From: Prorocentrum cordatum
Lineage: Eukaryota; Sar; Dinophyceae; Prorocentrales; Prorocentraceae
Direction of reading: 5' to 3'
NCBI GenBank assembly: GCA_963575745.1
Contig: CAUYUJ010014200.1
Coordinates: 113,501-177,500, forward strand
DNA length: 64,000 nucleotides
Shown: in pieces, positions 10,573 to 20,946 of the stretch
Layout: each line of letters opens with the position of its first letter
How positions within the stretch are numbered: the first letter of the stretch is position 1
Notes under the pieces: model-generated
Database searches by the model: none
Told to the model about the DNA's origin: nothing
What the model saw: the letters and a program-made list of their open reading frames with translations, nothing else
Position numbers and translations under genes: made by a program

Positions 10573-10939
10573 GTAGGCGCGCGCGTGTGCGTGTGGGCTT
10601 CTGAGTGCCCCTTCCTCCTCCCTCCTCCGCTGCCGCCGTGTCCGTCTCCCCCCCTCTCCTGCACGCTGGCCAATTCGCTTCTCGGTGCCCCCGTTCAGCT
10701 GTATCGCTGGTGCAGCCACTCTGCCTCCCCGCCGACGAAAAAGTGTGCGCGTGGGCGTCGGCGGGCGGGCGGGCGGGTACGTGGGCGCGCGCGCGCGTGT
10801 GTGCGCGTTGGGGTCTCTTCGCCGGGCGTCTCCTCTCTCTCTCTCCCTCTCCCCCGTGAATCGCGGTTTCATTCTTATTCATACGCTGTACGGGTGCTCA
10901 TCCGCCTGCGCAGTCACTCTGCCTAGCCGCCGACGCAAA
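10573..10939. other. No gene seen
   Basis: GC/GT alternating stretches (10775-10810), short CT runs (10825-10850) and otherwise unassigned sequence. Confidence 0.5.
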
Positions 10940-11250
10940 CCCAGACATGCGACGTCCTGTTTTTTGCAGGACGGCATCCCTGGAAGTCCCGACCCTTTCC
11001 CCGGGACCGGTTTTTCATCCCGAGTCGTTTTTTGAGGGTCTCGGGGCCTGGCGAGGGCCCCCGAGGGTCGAAAATAGTTACAAGCTTGTCGTCCTGATTT
11101 TTTGTTACGACGCGAGCATGTCTGGGAGGCCTCGGGGCCGTGGACAATTATGAAAGGAGTCAGGATGGAATTTCTGTTCTGGGCAATGGGTCGGGACCTC
11201 TGGGGGTCGACAGTCCTGAAACAATCACGACGTCGGGAGTCTGGGTCCTC
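10940..11250. repeat. Dispersed repeat F, two adjacent opposed copies
   Basis: 10940-11095 carries the family in reverse (ACCCTTTCCCCGGGACCGG-like order with a GACGTC box). 11125-11250 carries it forward (GAGTCAGGATGGAATTTC ... GACGTCGGGAGTCTGGGT). Other copies: 13880-13965 (reverse), 20795-20943, about 21230-21330, 36660-36772. Confidence 0.6.
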
Positions 11251-11372
11251 ACCTTCCGCGCGGTCCGCGGTGCGGCCGCGGCGGCCGCCGCTGCGGCCTC
11301 GACGGTGGCCGCCGCTGCGGCCGTGGCGGCGGGCGTTGCGGCAGCGCGGCGCCTGCCGCGCGGAAGGTGCGG
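11249..11372. repeat. Foldback with 14-bp perfect arms
   Basis: CACCTTCCGCGCGG at 11249 and CCGCGCGGAAGGTG at 11358 are exact reverse complements around an interior of GCGGCCGC-type imperfect palindromes. It is noncoding. Confidence 0.7.
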
Positions 11373-11479
11373 AAGTTGCAGGTGGAGGGTCGATGGACAT
11401 TCGTGGGAGCCTCGCGCGTCTTCGAAGCTCAGTTTTTAGAGAGCAGTAGCGTGCGCTAGCGCTTGGCAATCGAGGAAGA

Positions 11480-11565
11480 AGCACCGATTCAGCGTCGATT
11501 AGCGTCGATCTAGCGTCGAGAAGTCGGTTCACGTCGGCTAACTTAGCGTCGATTCTGCCACGGGC
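11480..11565. repeat. TTAGCGTCGAT minisatellite, locus 1
   Basis: Five or so degenerate units of TTAGCGTCGAT. The family recurs at 38053-38120 and 61865-61990, and more diverged near 26590-26670. 11566-12062 beyond it has no recognisable gene. Confidence 0.75.
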
Positions 11566-12062
11566 CCGAGGGCGGTGGCCGTTCTGCGCGAGAGCGTCGC
11601 CGAGGGTCCGAGGGTCGGGATTGCTGAATTCCGCTGAATTCCAATTGGCGTTTGCACCGCGTTTCGGGCCCCATGACCCTCACTGACCGAACAGGCTCGA
11701 AAAGATACGCAGCAAGGTAGGCGAAAGTTTCCCGCCGAGTTTGGTGGCCGGGTGGGTGCCCGGGTTCCCGGTTCTGGGTTTCCAGGTTCTTGGTTACAGT
11801 CGAGATTGAATAGTAGGTCGACCCTGCCAAATCGAGGGTACCCTTGTGTCCTGAGCTTCGCGACCCATGCCTTTTTACATTCCTGTGGCAATGGGGCCCT
11901 CGCAAGGGTTCTGTGTCCTCTCGCGTGTCCTCTCCAATAAACCCCGACTGCATTGGTTCCGTGCCGATTTCGGTGGGTTCGGGGTTCTTGGGTTCCCTGT
12001 CGATCTCCCTATCGATCTCTTTATCGATCCCACGAGTCACCAAACCATACGGATGTGTTTTT

Positions 12063-13092
12063 CCCAACCATCCTGTGGTGTTGGGTCCTCGTTTTGAAGA
12101 GACGGTCCCCGCGTTCCTCCTCTCCTCTCCTCCTCCCCTCCTCCCTTCCCTCCTCCTTCTCCCATGCGTTTCACCCACCCTGCACAGCGTTTCGTGGTTT
12201 GATAGGGAGGTCCACCGAAGCCCCCAGTGGGACCGCCCGCGTGCGTCCCCCACTCCCAATGTGGCATTTTCACCGGCCCAGTACAGCGCTTCGTTGCCCC
12301 ATAGGGAGATCCACCGAAGCCCCCAGTGGGACCGCCCGCATGCGTCCCCCACGCCCAATTTGGCATCGTCACCCACCCAGCACAGCGTTTCGTGGCCCCA
12401 TAGGGGGCTCCGCCGAAGCCCCCACTGGGACCGCCCGCATGCGTCCCCCACACCCAACTTGGCATTGACACCCACCCAGTACAGCGCTTCGTGGCTCCAT
12501 AGGGAGCTTGGGAGCCTCACCAAAGCCCCCACTGGGACCGTCCGCGTGCATCCCCCGGACCCGCTTTGGCATTGTCACCCACCCAGTACAGCGCTCCGTG
12601 GCCCCATAGTGAGCTCCACCGAAGCCCTCAATGGGACCGGCCGCATGCGTCCACCATGCCCAGTTTGGCATTTCCACCCGCCCAGTACAGCGCTTGGTGG
12701 CCCCATAGGGAGCTCCACCGAAGCCCCCAGTGGGACCGCCCGCGTGCGTCCCCCACAGGGAGCTCCACCGAAGCCTCCAGTGGGACCGCCCGCATGCCCC
12801 CCCACACCCAATTTGGCATTTTCACCGACCCAGTACAGCGCTTCGTGGCCCCAAAGGGAGCCCCACCGAAGCCCCCAATGGGACTGCCCGCATGCGTCCC
12901 ACATGCCTAATTTGGTATTTCCACTCACCCGTTGCAGCGCTTCGTGGCCACATAGGGAGCTTCACCGACGGCCCCAGTGCTACCGCCCGCATGCGTTCCC
13001 TCCCTGCCCAGCGCAGCGTTTTGTGGCCTCATAGGGAGCTTCATCGAAGAAGATATGCATAATTGCGTTACCCACAACTTCATATGGTTGGG
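12063..13092 (-). repeat. Composite satellite element A1 (about 98-bp units)
   Basis: Roughly eight units (CGTGGCCCCATAGGGAGCTC ... GACCGCCCGCATGCGTCCCC) in reverse orientation to the other arrays. The array is bounded by CCCAACCAT at 12063 and ATGGTTGGG at 13084. The left side holds the GAAGAGACGGTCCCCGCGTT module and the right side GAAGAAGATATGCATAATTG. The same boundary modules enclose the arrays at 19.8 and 35.9 kb. Confidence 0.85.
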
Positions 13093-13169
13093 TCTTTCGC
13101 CAGGATAATGTATCTGGTGTCCTTATTTGCGATGCGGCCATTTTTGGGCAAGATCGGATCTCAGGGTGT

Positions 13170-13400
13170 CAGAGGCGAGCGCCACACATATGATGTTCCA
13201 ACCTACTTTTAGCCTTGACCACCAGAAAGAACGTCAAGCACTGCGACAGTACCGAACAAGTCCAGGCTTTGCACGTGCCGGGCCCTGGGAGGCGGGCCTC
13301 GGTCGACACTTGTTCGATATTTGTTGGGGTGCTCGAAATTATTTCTGGGATTTGGTCTTCAAGTACGACGGGAGCAACATAGCGCTAGACCTGGAACGCC
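13170..13400 (+). repeat. Dispersed repeat G, copy 1
   Basis: ATGATGTTCCAACCTACTTT, CGTGCCGGGCCCTGGGAGGC, GGTGCTCGAAATTATTTCTG and AAGTACGACGGGAGCAACAT are matched in order, with substitutions, at 21840-22060. 13400-13870 next to it holds no recognisable gene. Confidence 0.75.
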
Positions 13401-13969
13401 TTTGGGGTCCAGGTCGGCTCTCACCGGCTGCGCCTCGTCGTTGGCTGTTTCCGGTGGTGCCCGGCCTCGGCCTGCAACGGCCGCCGGAGAGCCGAGAGGG
13501 TAGGGCGGCCGAGGTCTTTGATCTATTCCAGGGTTGTCTTCGCTGGAGGCTGTTTTTCCAAAGGGGCTCCGGTCCCCCCTCGATCTCTCTTCACCGAGGA
13601 GCCCTAACAACACGATGAAGACGTAGCCTCACTGATGTCCCCATCTTCGCATCAGGGTTATTGATTCTTGGCTGTTTGGGTCGATACACCTGCAGAAAAG
13701 ACCCCATGTTCCTCATGTTCCTGGCGCTCCTAACTTAGGTCCCCTCCCAAAGGGTCCTGGGGAAGGGTGCCCTCGAATGTCCTTCGGTTAGGCCGGCGGA
13801 GGGTCTCATGTTCTTGGACGTTCTTCTGTATAGGTCCGACCGTGCTTCCCCAGACCCCCAGCGTCATGAATCTGTCATGACGTGGACCCCCAGCGATCTC
13901 GACCCATTCCTGGGGACCGGTTTTTCGTCTTGGGGAGTTGTTTCATTGTTTGCACGGTCCCAGAGTCCG

Positions 13970-14905
13970 AAATGGGTGGCCCGGACACCTTTGGACACAC
14001 CAACGGTGGCCTCAGGTGGAGCTCCCCATGGGGGCACGAAACGTGTCAGGGGTGTGCCGAAGTGGGTGCCGCGGGCGGAAGTGAGCACACCCAGAATGGT
14101 CTTCAGTGGAGCCCTGCAGTGGAGCCCCCTATGGTGGTTACGAACCGTGTGAGGGTTGTGTCGGAATGGGTTGCGCAGGCGCATGTGGGCACAACCAGTG
14201 TGGTCTTCGGTGAAGCTCCCAATGTGTGCTCGAAGCGTCGGAGGGGTGTGGCGAAATGGGTGGCGCGGACACATGCGAACACAGGCAGTGCGGCCGAAGG
14301 TGGAGCTCCCTATGAGGGCACGAAATTTGTGATGGGTGTGCCGAAGTGGCTGCCGCGGACGCATGCGGACACACGCAGTGTGGCCTTTTGTGGAGCTCCC
14401 TACGAGGGCACGAAGCGTGTGATGGGTGAGCCGAAATTGGTGTTGCGGACGCATGTGGACACACCCAGCTCGGCCATACTTCAGTGGAGTTCCCCTATGG
14501 GGGCACGGATCGTGTAAGAGGGTGTGCCGAAGTTGGTGTCTCGAACGCATGCGGACACACACGCAGTGTGGCTTTAGATGGAGTTCCCTGTGTGGCGGAG
14601 CGTCTGAGGGGTGCCGACATGGGCGGCGCAGACGCATGTGGACACGCCCAGTGCGGCCGCAGGTGGAGCTCCCTATGAGGGCACGAGACGTCGAAGAGGT
14701 GTGCCGAAGTGGGTGCCGCGGACGCGTGCGGACACACCCAGTGTGGCCTTTGGTGGAGCTCCTTACGAGGGCACGAAGCGTGTGGTGGGTGTGCCGAAAT
14801 GGGTGGCGCGGACGCATGTTGACACACCCAGTTCGGCCCTAGGTCGGTGGAGCGCCCAATGGGGGCACGAATTGTGTTAGGGGTGTGCCGAGATGAGCGC
14901 GATTG
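13970..14905 (+). repeat. Satellite array A2 (about 93-bp units)
   Basis: About ten diverged units with GGTGGAGCTCCCTATGAGGG ... GTGCCGAAGTGGGTGCCGCG ... GACGCATG(C/T)GGACACACCC. They share the GGTGGAGCTCCC and GGACGCATG cores with the other arrays but form a distinct subfamily. Near 15105-15165 the closing module (CTGTCTCTTCAAGACGGGGA) appears as in A1, A4 and A5. Confidence 0.85.
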
Positions 14906-15419
14906 TGGTACGCGGGCGTTGCCTCTGAGGCGTATGGTGGAGCTCCCTCTGGGTGCCGATATGGACATGCAAAGGGCAGAGGCAGGGATGGGAGAAGGGA
15001 GCGGGGGGAAGGAGGAAGGAAGAGGGGGAGTGGGAGAGGAGGAGGGAGGGATGGAGCGCTGGGAGGACGGAGGAGGGGGAGAAGGAGAAGGAGAGGAGAG
15101 CGCGCGGGGCGCTGTCTCTTCAAGACGGGGACCCGGCACCACAGCATGGTTTTGGAAAAAACAGCGTCTCGGACTGTCACCGCCGGGGCCCTGGAACCCA
15201 TCCCTCTTCGGCATTCCTCAGGCCAGATCGATCTCAGGGTGGTGCACCACTCCGATCTCATGGTGGTGCACTTGCTTCACACTTGGCGTTGTCGCCCGGC
15301 TTCTGGCCCCAGGACCCCACAGCTCGATCCGTCCTGCGACATGCCGAAAAAAGATGGGCTCCAGGGCTGCAGTGGTGATTATTCCAAACGCTGTTTCCCC
15401 CAACAACCCTGTGGTCTCC

Positions 15420-16035
15420 TTCTTCCCTCCTCCTCCTCCTCATTCTGCCCCTCCTCCTCCTCCTCCTCCTCCTCCTCCTCCTCCTCCTCCTCCCCTCTTC
15501 TCCTCCTTCTCCTCCTCCTCCTCTCCTCCTCCTCCTCCTCCTCCTCCTCCTCCTCCTCCTCCTCCCCTTCTTCTTCGTCCTCCTCCTCCTCCTCCTCCTC
15601 CTCCTGGTTCTGGTTCTGGGCTTGGTTCTGGGCCGAATGACCGGGCGCGCCGCTCGTGTCGAGGCGGCGGTCGGCGGCTGGGCGCTTGCCTTCGGCTCGG
15701 CCCAGTCGTCCCGGGGCACGCCCTTCCCTCAGTCTTGCTCCTCCTCCTCTTCCTCATCCTCCTCCTCCTTCTCCTCCTCCTCCTCGTGCACTGTGCATAA
15801 CTGGAGCAGCGCTCACAACGCATGGTAAATCACACTCGACGCCAGAATGATGTTGTAGAGTTCTACTGCGTGGGTTCTGGAGCAGCTCCCCCCTGTCCTC
15901 CTCCTCCTCCTCCTTCTCCTCCTCCTCCTCCATCTCCTCATTCTTCTCTTCCTCTCCCTTCTTTCCTCTCCCTCCTCCTCCTCTTTCTCCTCCTCCTCCT
16001 CCGCCTCCTCCTCCCCCTTCTCTCCTCTTCCTCCC
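15420..16035. repeat. (TCC)n tracts in three blocks
   Basis: 15425-15603, 15735-15785 and 15895-16035 are TCC-rich. The intervening 15604-15734 and 15786-15894 have no clear gene. Confidence 0.9.
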
Positions 16036-16039
16036 CGCC

Positions 16040-16335
16040 CCCGAGGAGGGGGAGGGTCGGGTGGTGCCGCCGCGGCTGAGGTTCGGACAGCCGCAGCCGC
16101 GAACGGCGGCGCCGCAAGGGCAGCTCGTCCTCGGACAGCCCCAAGAGGTCGAAGGCTCCCTCGCGCAGAAGAGGCAGAGGATTGGCCCCTTTCGAAGACG
16201 CCTTCGGCGAGCCACCGTCGCCCCACTGCTTGTTGGAATCGCCCAGGTGGCCGAATGCGGTGGCCAGAGCTCTGGCAAGCGATCCGACCGTGTGTTCCCC
16301 CCAGCCGTCGCGGAGACCCTTCGGAGAGTGCGTTG
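16040..16335 (-). CDS. Candidate exon, unknown protein
   Basis: The minus strand is open for about 95 codons with normal composition between two trinucleotide arrays. It includes SLARALATAFGHLGDSNKQW and GAFDLLGLSEDELPL, followed by an Arg-rich basic patch. No start codon or clear splice sites are evident and I do not recognise the family. The contrast with the flanking low-complexity sequence is the only support. Confidence 0.3.
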
Positions 16336-16377
16336 GGGAGAAAGAAGGATACGTGGAGGATAGGGATGACACATACA

Positions 16378-16435
16378 GAGGAGGAGGAGGAGGAGGAGGA
16401 GGAGGAGGAGGAGGAGGGGAGGAGGAGGAGGAGGA
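16378..16435. repeat. (GGA)n array
   Basis: Short GGA array immediately before satellite array A3. Confidence 0.9.
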
Positions 16436-16439
16436 GTCT

Positions 16440-17190
16440 GGGGCCGTCGGTGGAGCTCCCCTATAGGGCCACGAAACGTTGTACTGGGTGGTGGAGACGC
16501 GTGCGGGCGGTATCACTGGGGCCGTCGGTGGAGCTCCCTATGGGTCCACGAAACGCTGTACTGGGTGGGGGGGGACGCATGCGGGCGGTAGCAGTGGAGC
16601 TGTTGGTGGAGCTCCCTACTAGGCACACGAAACGCTGTACTGGGTGGGGGGGACGCATGCGGAAGGTGGCACTGGGGCCGTCGGTGGAGCTTCTTATAGG
16701 GCCGTGAGACGTTTTACTGGGTGGGGGGACGCATGCGGGCGGTAACACTGGGGCCGCCGGAATAGCTTCACAACGGGCCCACGGAACGCTGTACTGGGTG
16801 GGGGGGACGGACCTTCGGTGGTGCATGCGATGGGGCCACGAAACGCTGTACTGGGGGGAGGGGGCGCATGCGGGCTGTAGCACTGGAGCCTTCCGTGGAG
16901 CTCCCTATGGGGCCACGAAACGCTGCACTGGGTGGGGAAGACACACGCGGGCGGTAGAACTGGGGCCGTCGGTGGAGCTCCCTCCTTATGGGCCACGAAA
17001 CGCTGTACTGGATGGGGGGGCGCATGCGGGCGGTAGCACTGGAGCCGTCCGTGGAGCTACCTATAGGGCCATGAGACGTTGTACCAGATGGGGGGGCCCA
17101 TGCGGACGGTAGCACGGGGACCTTCGGTGGAGCTCCCTACGGGCCCACGAAACGCTGTATTGGGTGGGGGACGCATGCGGGCGTTAGCAC
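16440..17190 (+). repeat. Satellite array A3 (about 77-bp units)
   Basis: Nine or so units of GGTGGAGCTCCCTATGGGG ... ACGAAACGCTGTACTGGGTG ... GGACGCATGCGGGCGGTAGC. Compared with A4 and A5 the unit lacks the GTGAAACGCAGGGAGCAAGG segment, which gives the shorter period. The A1/A4/A5 boundary modules are not seen here. Confidence 0.85.
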
Positions 17191-17246
17191 TGGTCATGCG
17201 ATCGCAGTCACGGATTAAAAGGGGGCGTGGATTAGCGACGGGTCCC

Positions 17247-17554
17247 GTTTCCATAGGAAATCGCCGATTGCCGCCGCCGAGCGCGGCGCGACCGACCGCA
17301 TCATGGGACATCGCCGATTGCCGCCGCCGAGCGCGGCGCCACCGACCGCCTTTTGGGGAGGGCACCTCCCCGCGATCCATGGACTTGGCGGCCGCGCGCC
17401 GTTTCCATAGGAAATCGCCGATTGCCGCCGCCGAGCGCGGCGCGACCGACCGCATCATGGGACATCGCCGATTGCCGCCGCCGAGCGCGGCGCCACCGAC
17501 CGCCTTTTGGGGAGGGCAGCGATCCATGGACTTGGCGGCCGCGCGCCAAGTCCA
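17247..17554 (+). repeat. Two tandem 154-bp units with internal repeats
   Basis: GTTTCCATAGGAAATCGCCG starts at 17247 and again at 17401. Each unit contains two copies of ATCGCCGATTGCCGCCGCCG and ends at CCTTTTGGGGAGGGCA. Some bases differ near the unit ends. Confidence 0.9.
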
Positions 17555-17562
17555 TGGATCGC
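17519..17562. repeat. Perfect hairpin, 19-bp arms
   Basis: GCGATCCATGGACTTGGCG and CGCCAAGTCCATGGATCGC are exact reverse complements separated by GCCGCG. It ends the second 154-bp unit. No flanking T-run or gene suggests a terminator. Confidence 0.85.
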
Positions 17563-17597
17563 GACTCCGTGTCAGCGCGCGCGCAGCCCTGCGCGGG

Positions 17598-17860
17598 GAG
17601 GAGGAGGAGGAGAGGAGGAGGAGGAGGAGGAGGGAGGGGAGGAGAGGAGGAGGAGAGGAGGAGGAGGAGGAGGAGAGGAGGGAGGAGGAGGAGGAGGAGG
17701 AGGAAGGAGGAGAGGAGAGAGGAGGAGGAGAGGAGGAGGAGGAAGAGGAGGAGGAGGAGGAGGAGAGGAGGAGGAGGAGGAGGAGGAGGAGGGGAGGGGG
17801 AAGGAAGGGAGGGAGGGAGGAAGGGAGGAAGGGAGGGAGGGAGGGATGGGAGGAGGAGTG
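17598..17860. repeat. GGA- and GGGA-rich array
   Basis: (GGA)n with single-base interruptions to about 17790, then GGGA units. 17860-18156 beyond it is unassigned. Confidence 0.9.
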
Positions 17861-18156
17861 CTGGGCCCTCGGGGAAACGCCAGTCCTCGGTCGCCCGGCC
17901 CAGGGAGGGACGGCCGCGCGCGGAGCGATGAGGATGGGGGGGGGGACCCAAATCAGGAGCCTGCTGAAGTACGGGAAGTCGGAGGGCGGAGGGAAGAGAA
18001 GAGTGGGGAGGAGGGAGGAAAACATGACGAGGGGAGCCTCCGCTTTGCAAGCTCTGGGGGGCTATCCGGGGCTCTTTAAAAAAAGATTGATGTTGCCCCT
18101 GCGGTGGAAGGCGGAGAGGACATGGAAGTGGAGGACAAGCCGTCTCCCCCCACTCC

Positions 18157-18178
18157 TCCGTAGCTTTTTTGACTCGAG
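18157..18178 (+). other. Relict spliced leader before the CCCH gene
   Basis: TCCGTAGCTTTTTTGACTCG plus AG matches the dinoflagellate SL (CGTAGCCATTTTGGCTCAAG core) at 18 of 22 positions. It lies 80 bp before an ATG that opens a clean coding frame. A genomic SL next to a gene is known in dinoflagellates as a trace of a reverse-transcribed, trans-spliced mRNA. Its GACTCGAG end is shared with the relict at 38301. Confidence 0.7.
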
Positions 18179-18258
18179 GAATCTGTCTGCCCCACGGCTC
18201 CCTCGGAGGGCAACCCGTGGGCTCCGCACCCGCCAAGTCTCCATCAGGCATTCCCGAC

Positions 18259-18678
18259 ATGGCCGCGAGCAGGCTTACGACGGTGTCGCCCAGGAGCGAG
18301 CTGGAGGCGGACACGAAGGTGAACCACCTGGTGGCGGCGCAGCTGAGCAAGACCAAGATGTGCGCAATGTACGCCAGAGGCTCCTGCATCGACCCCAGGT
18401 GCCGCTTCGCACACTCCCAAGAGGAGTTGCGCAAGGCGCCCGACCTCACCAAGACAGCCATTTGCCGCGCCTTCGCGCGGGGGCAGTGCCGCGTCAGCGG
18501 CTGCAAGTTTGCTCACGGCGAGCAGGAGCTTCGCGTCACGCCGAGCGTGTACAAGACGCAGATCTGCAACTTCTTCGCGCAGGGGTACTGCAAGAAGGGC
18601 GCCGAGTGCCGCCACGCCCACGGCGTCTCAGAGTTGCGGAGCTTCCAGGGTTCTTTGGGGGACAACGTGGCACGGTAG
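18259..18678 (+). CDS. Triple CCCH zinc-finger protein
   Basis: 139 aa from ATG 18259. There are three CCCH fingers: C35-x7-C43-x4-C48-x3-H52, C69-x7-C77-x4-C82-x3-H86 and C103-x7-C111-x5-C117-x3-H121. Each is preceded by a KT(K/A/Q)xC lead-in, and VYKTQIC before the third resembles the TTP/TIS11 lead. Such fingers bind single-stranded, often AU-rich RNA and act in mRNA turnover or processing. That role is inferred from the family. There are no introns across the fingers and a relict SL upstream, as in a retrocopy. The frame ends at TAG 18676 exactly where dispersed repeat H begins (GTAGGTTCG), so the true C-terminus may be cut off or continue beyond an intron. Confidence 0.8.
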   Translation: MAASRLTTVSPRSELEADTKVNHLVAAQLSKTKMCAMYARGSCIDPRCRFAHSQEELRKAPDLTKTAICRAFARGQCRVSGCKFAHGEQELRVTPSVYKTQICNFFAQGYCKKGAECRHAHGVSELRSFQGSLGDNVAR

Positions 18679-18800
18679 GTTCGCGTCGTGTCGCCCGGGG
18701 GCGACCCCGACGCTGGCGTTCAACGTTGGACGCCGCTGGCGACCCAAAATCGGCTGACGCTGAACGATCTGGCGTTTCGGACACGGCCGATCGTTCAAGG
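18676..18800 (+). repeat. Dispersed repeat H, copy 1 (starts GTAGGTTCG)
   Basis: GGTAGGTTCGCGTCGTGTCG ... GACGCTGGCGTTCAACGTTG ... GGCGACCCAAAATCG ... CGTTTCGGACACGGCCGATCG. The same order is found on the minus strand at 35041-35165. The 5' boundary coincides with the end of the CCCH frame. Confidence 0.75.
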
Positions 18801-18867
18801 TTGAGCGATCCACGCGGTGTCAGCGACCAACGCCGGGGTGGTCACGGCACGAACCTGCCGTTCAGTC

Positions 18868-19015
18868 AACCCACATAGTAAGGGCGGGCAACCTTCCCAA
18901 GGGGACCCTTGCATCCGTGCCCCCCTGGGTCCATCTTCGACCACTCTCGCTGGCCGCGCCCCGCTCGAAGAGCCCCGATCTCGTTCGACGTGGGCGTCCG
19001 AGGCCCCTGCACCCT
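18868..19015 (+). repeat. Dispersed repeat I, copy 1
   Basis: CAGTCAACCCACATAGTAAG, GGCAACCTTCCCAAGG, CCGCGCCCCGCTCG and GTGGGCGTCCGAGGCCC are matched in order at 43947-44080. Confidence 0.65.
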
Positions 19016-19500
19016 TCTCGCGCCGCCTCCTGCTGCGGGCCGCCTCTTCCCCCCCAGCACGCCTTTCGGGGCGCCTCCGACCGTGGCCACGCGGGGGGCG
19101 GGGGGGATAACGCGCAGCGGCCTCGCGCCGCGCCCCTCATGCCCCCTCCCTACCAAGCGCAGGCGCCCCGCTGGCGGCGCAGCCGCACGCCGAGGCCCCC
19201 CGCGGCGGGCCCGGCGCCGCGGCGGCGGCGCCGCCCCCGCGGGGCCCGCCCGCGGCCCGGGCGCCGAGCCCGCAGTGCCCGGGGAGGCCCGGCGGGGCCC
19301 CCGGGGCCGGGCCCCGCAGGGCGCCCGGGCGCCCGCGGCGCGGGAGGCCGGCCGCGGCGCCGCCGAGGGGCCCGAGTGGCACCCGCCCGCCGGGCCCCCG
19401 CGGGCGCGGCGCGGGCTCGAGCTGCCGGAGCCGATGAAGGCTCGGCGCGGCGCGCCGGAGAGCTCAGCGCTCTCCGGGGGGGGGGGGCAGTGCTTCAGAT
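19016..19500 (+). other. Very GC-rich stretch, possible exon
   Basis: One plus-strand frame stays open from about 19140 to 19495 and ends with EGPEWHPPAGPPRARRGLEL and PEPMKARRGAPESS, then a poly-G run. At this GC content long open frames arise by chance in several frames, so support is weak. Confidence 0.25.
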
Positions 19501-19690
19501 GACTCCAAGAGCGCCTGGGAGAGCCCAAGATGACCTCCAAGATGGCTCACTATGTCTCGAGATGCTTCAAGATGGCTCCCAGGATGCTCCAGGAGGCCCC
19601 AAGACCGCTTCAAGACGGCTCGAAGTGGTCAAAGAGCGCCCCAGGAGGCCCCGAAGAGGCCCAAATCCTTCCAAAACCCAAGGAGAATCA
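19500..19690. repeat. Degenerate CAAGATGGCTCC-type minisatellite
   Basis: Irregular repeats of CAAGATGGCT(C/T)C and AGGAGGCCCC. A comparable degenerate repeat (GGGCCGTCTTGG, GACCATCTTGG) is at 39330-39575. Confidence 0.6.
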
Positions 19691-19793
19691 ATGTTTTGAG
19701 CTTTCTCGCCTTTTCGCTTCCGATGGCCATCCGAGGTGGGGTCCGAGTGCGTACCCAGACATGCTCGCGTCGTAAAATTAGCCTGGCGAAAGA

Positions 19794-20782
19794 CCCAACC
19801 ATATGCAGTTGTGAGTACCGCAATCGTGAATATCTTCTTCGGTGGAGCCCCCTTATGGGGCCACGAAACGGTGTACTGGGTGGGTGAAACGCAGGGAGCA
19901 AGGGCTGTGCTGGGTGGGAGGGGACGCATGTGGGCGGTGCCACTGGGACCTTGACCTTCCGTGGAGCTCCCTATGGGGCCACGAAGCGCTGTACTGATTG
20001 GGTGAAGCGCAGGGAGCAAGGGGTGTGCTGGGTAGTGGCGGATGCATGTGGGCGGTGCCACTGGGACCGTCGGTGGAGCCTCCTTTATGGGGCGACGGAA
20101 CGTTGTATTGGGTGGGTGGAACGCAGGGAGCAAAGGCTGTGTTGGGTTGTGGCGGACGCATGCGGGCGGTCACACTGGGGGCTTCGGTGGGGCCCCTTAT
20201 GGGGCCACGAAGCGCTGTACTGGGTGGGTGAAACGAAGGGAGCAATGGCTGTACTGGATGGTGCCACTGGGACCTTCTGTGGAGCTCCCCATGGGGCCGC
20301 GAAGCGCTGTACTGGGTGGGTGAAGCGCAGGGCGCAAGGGTTGTGCGGGGTGATGACGGACGCATGCGGGGGGTGCCATTGGGATCTTCGGTGGAGCTCC
20401 CTGTGGGGCCACGAAACGCTGTACTGGGTGGGCGAAGCGCAGGGAGCAAGGGCTGTGCTGGGTGGTGGTGGACGCATGCGGGCGGTGCCACTGGGACCGT
20501 CGGTGGAGCCCCCAATTGGGCCACGAAACGTTGTATTGGGTGGGTGAAACGTAGTGAGCAAGGGCTGTGCTGGGTTGTGGCGGACGCATGCGGGCGGTTC
20601 CGCTGGGGGTTTCGGTGGAGCCCCGTTTGGGGCCAAGAAACGCTGTGCTGAGTGGGTGAAACGCATGGAAAAAGGAGGAGGGAGGGGAGGAGTGGGAGGA
20701 GGAGGAGGAGAGGAGAAGAGGAAAAGAGGAACGCGGGGACCGTGTCTTCAAAACGAGGACCCAACACCACAGGATGGTTGGG
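19794..20782 (+). repeat. Composite satellite element A4 (about 113-bp units)
   Basis: Eight units of GGTGGAGC(T/C)CCCTATGGGG ... TGTACTGGGTGGGTGAA(A/G)C ... GCTGTGCTGGGTGGTGGCGG ... GCCACTGGGACC. The opening module is CCCAACCATATGCAGTTGTG. The closing module is GAACGCGGGGACCGTGTC ... CACAGGATGGTTGGG after an A/G-rich tract. CCCAACCAT and ATGGTTGGG make a short inverted pair at the limits. Confidence 0.85.
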
Positions 20783-20794
20783 AAAACTCAGGGC

Positions 20795-20943
20795 GGCCAG
20801 TTTTGAACTATTTTCGACCCTCGGGGGCCCTCGCCGGGCCCCGGGACCGTCAAACAACGACTCAGGATGAAACACCGGTCCCGGGGAAAGGGTCAGGGAC
20901 GCCGCGGCGTCCTGAAAAAATCCGGACGTCGCATGTCTGGGAG
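20795..20943 (+). repeat. Dispersed repeat F, copy next to A4
   Basis: ACGACTCAGGATGAAACACC, GGTCCCGGGGAAAGGGTC and CGGACGTCGCATGTCTGGG follow directly after A4. The same neighbourship is seen after A5 (36660-36772). Confidence 0.65.
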
Positions 20944-20946
20944 TGC

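Noticed and set aside
11844-13034. 396-codon frame through satellite A1
   Set aside because: The period is near a multiple of three in places, so the frame follows the satellite. It is broken in other arrays of the same family.
13131-13152. SL-like GCCATTTTTGGGCAAG
   Set aside because: Needs a gap, has changes at both ends, and no ORF follows.
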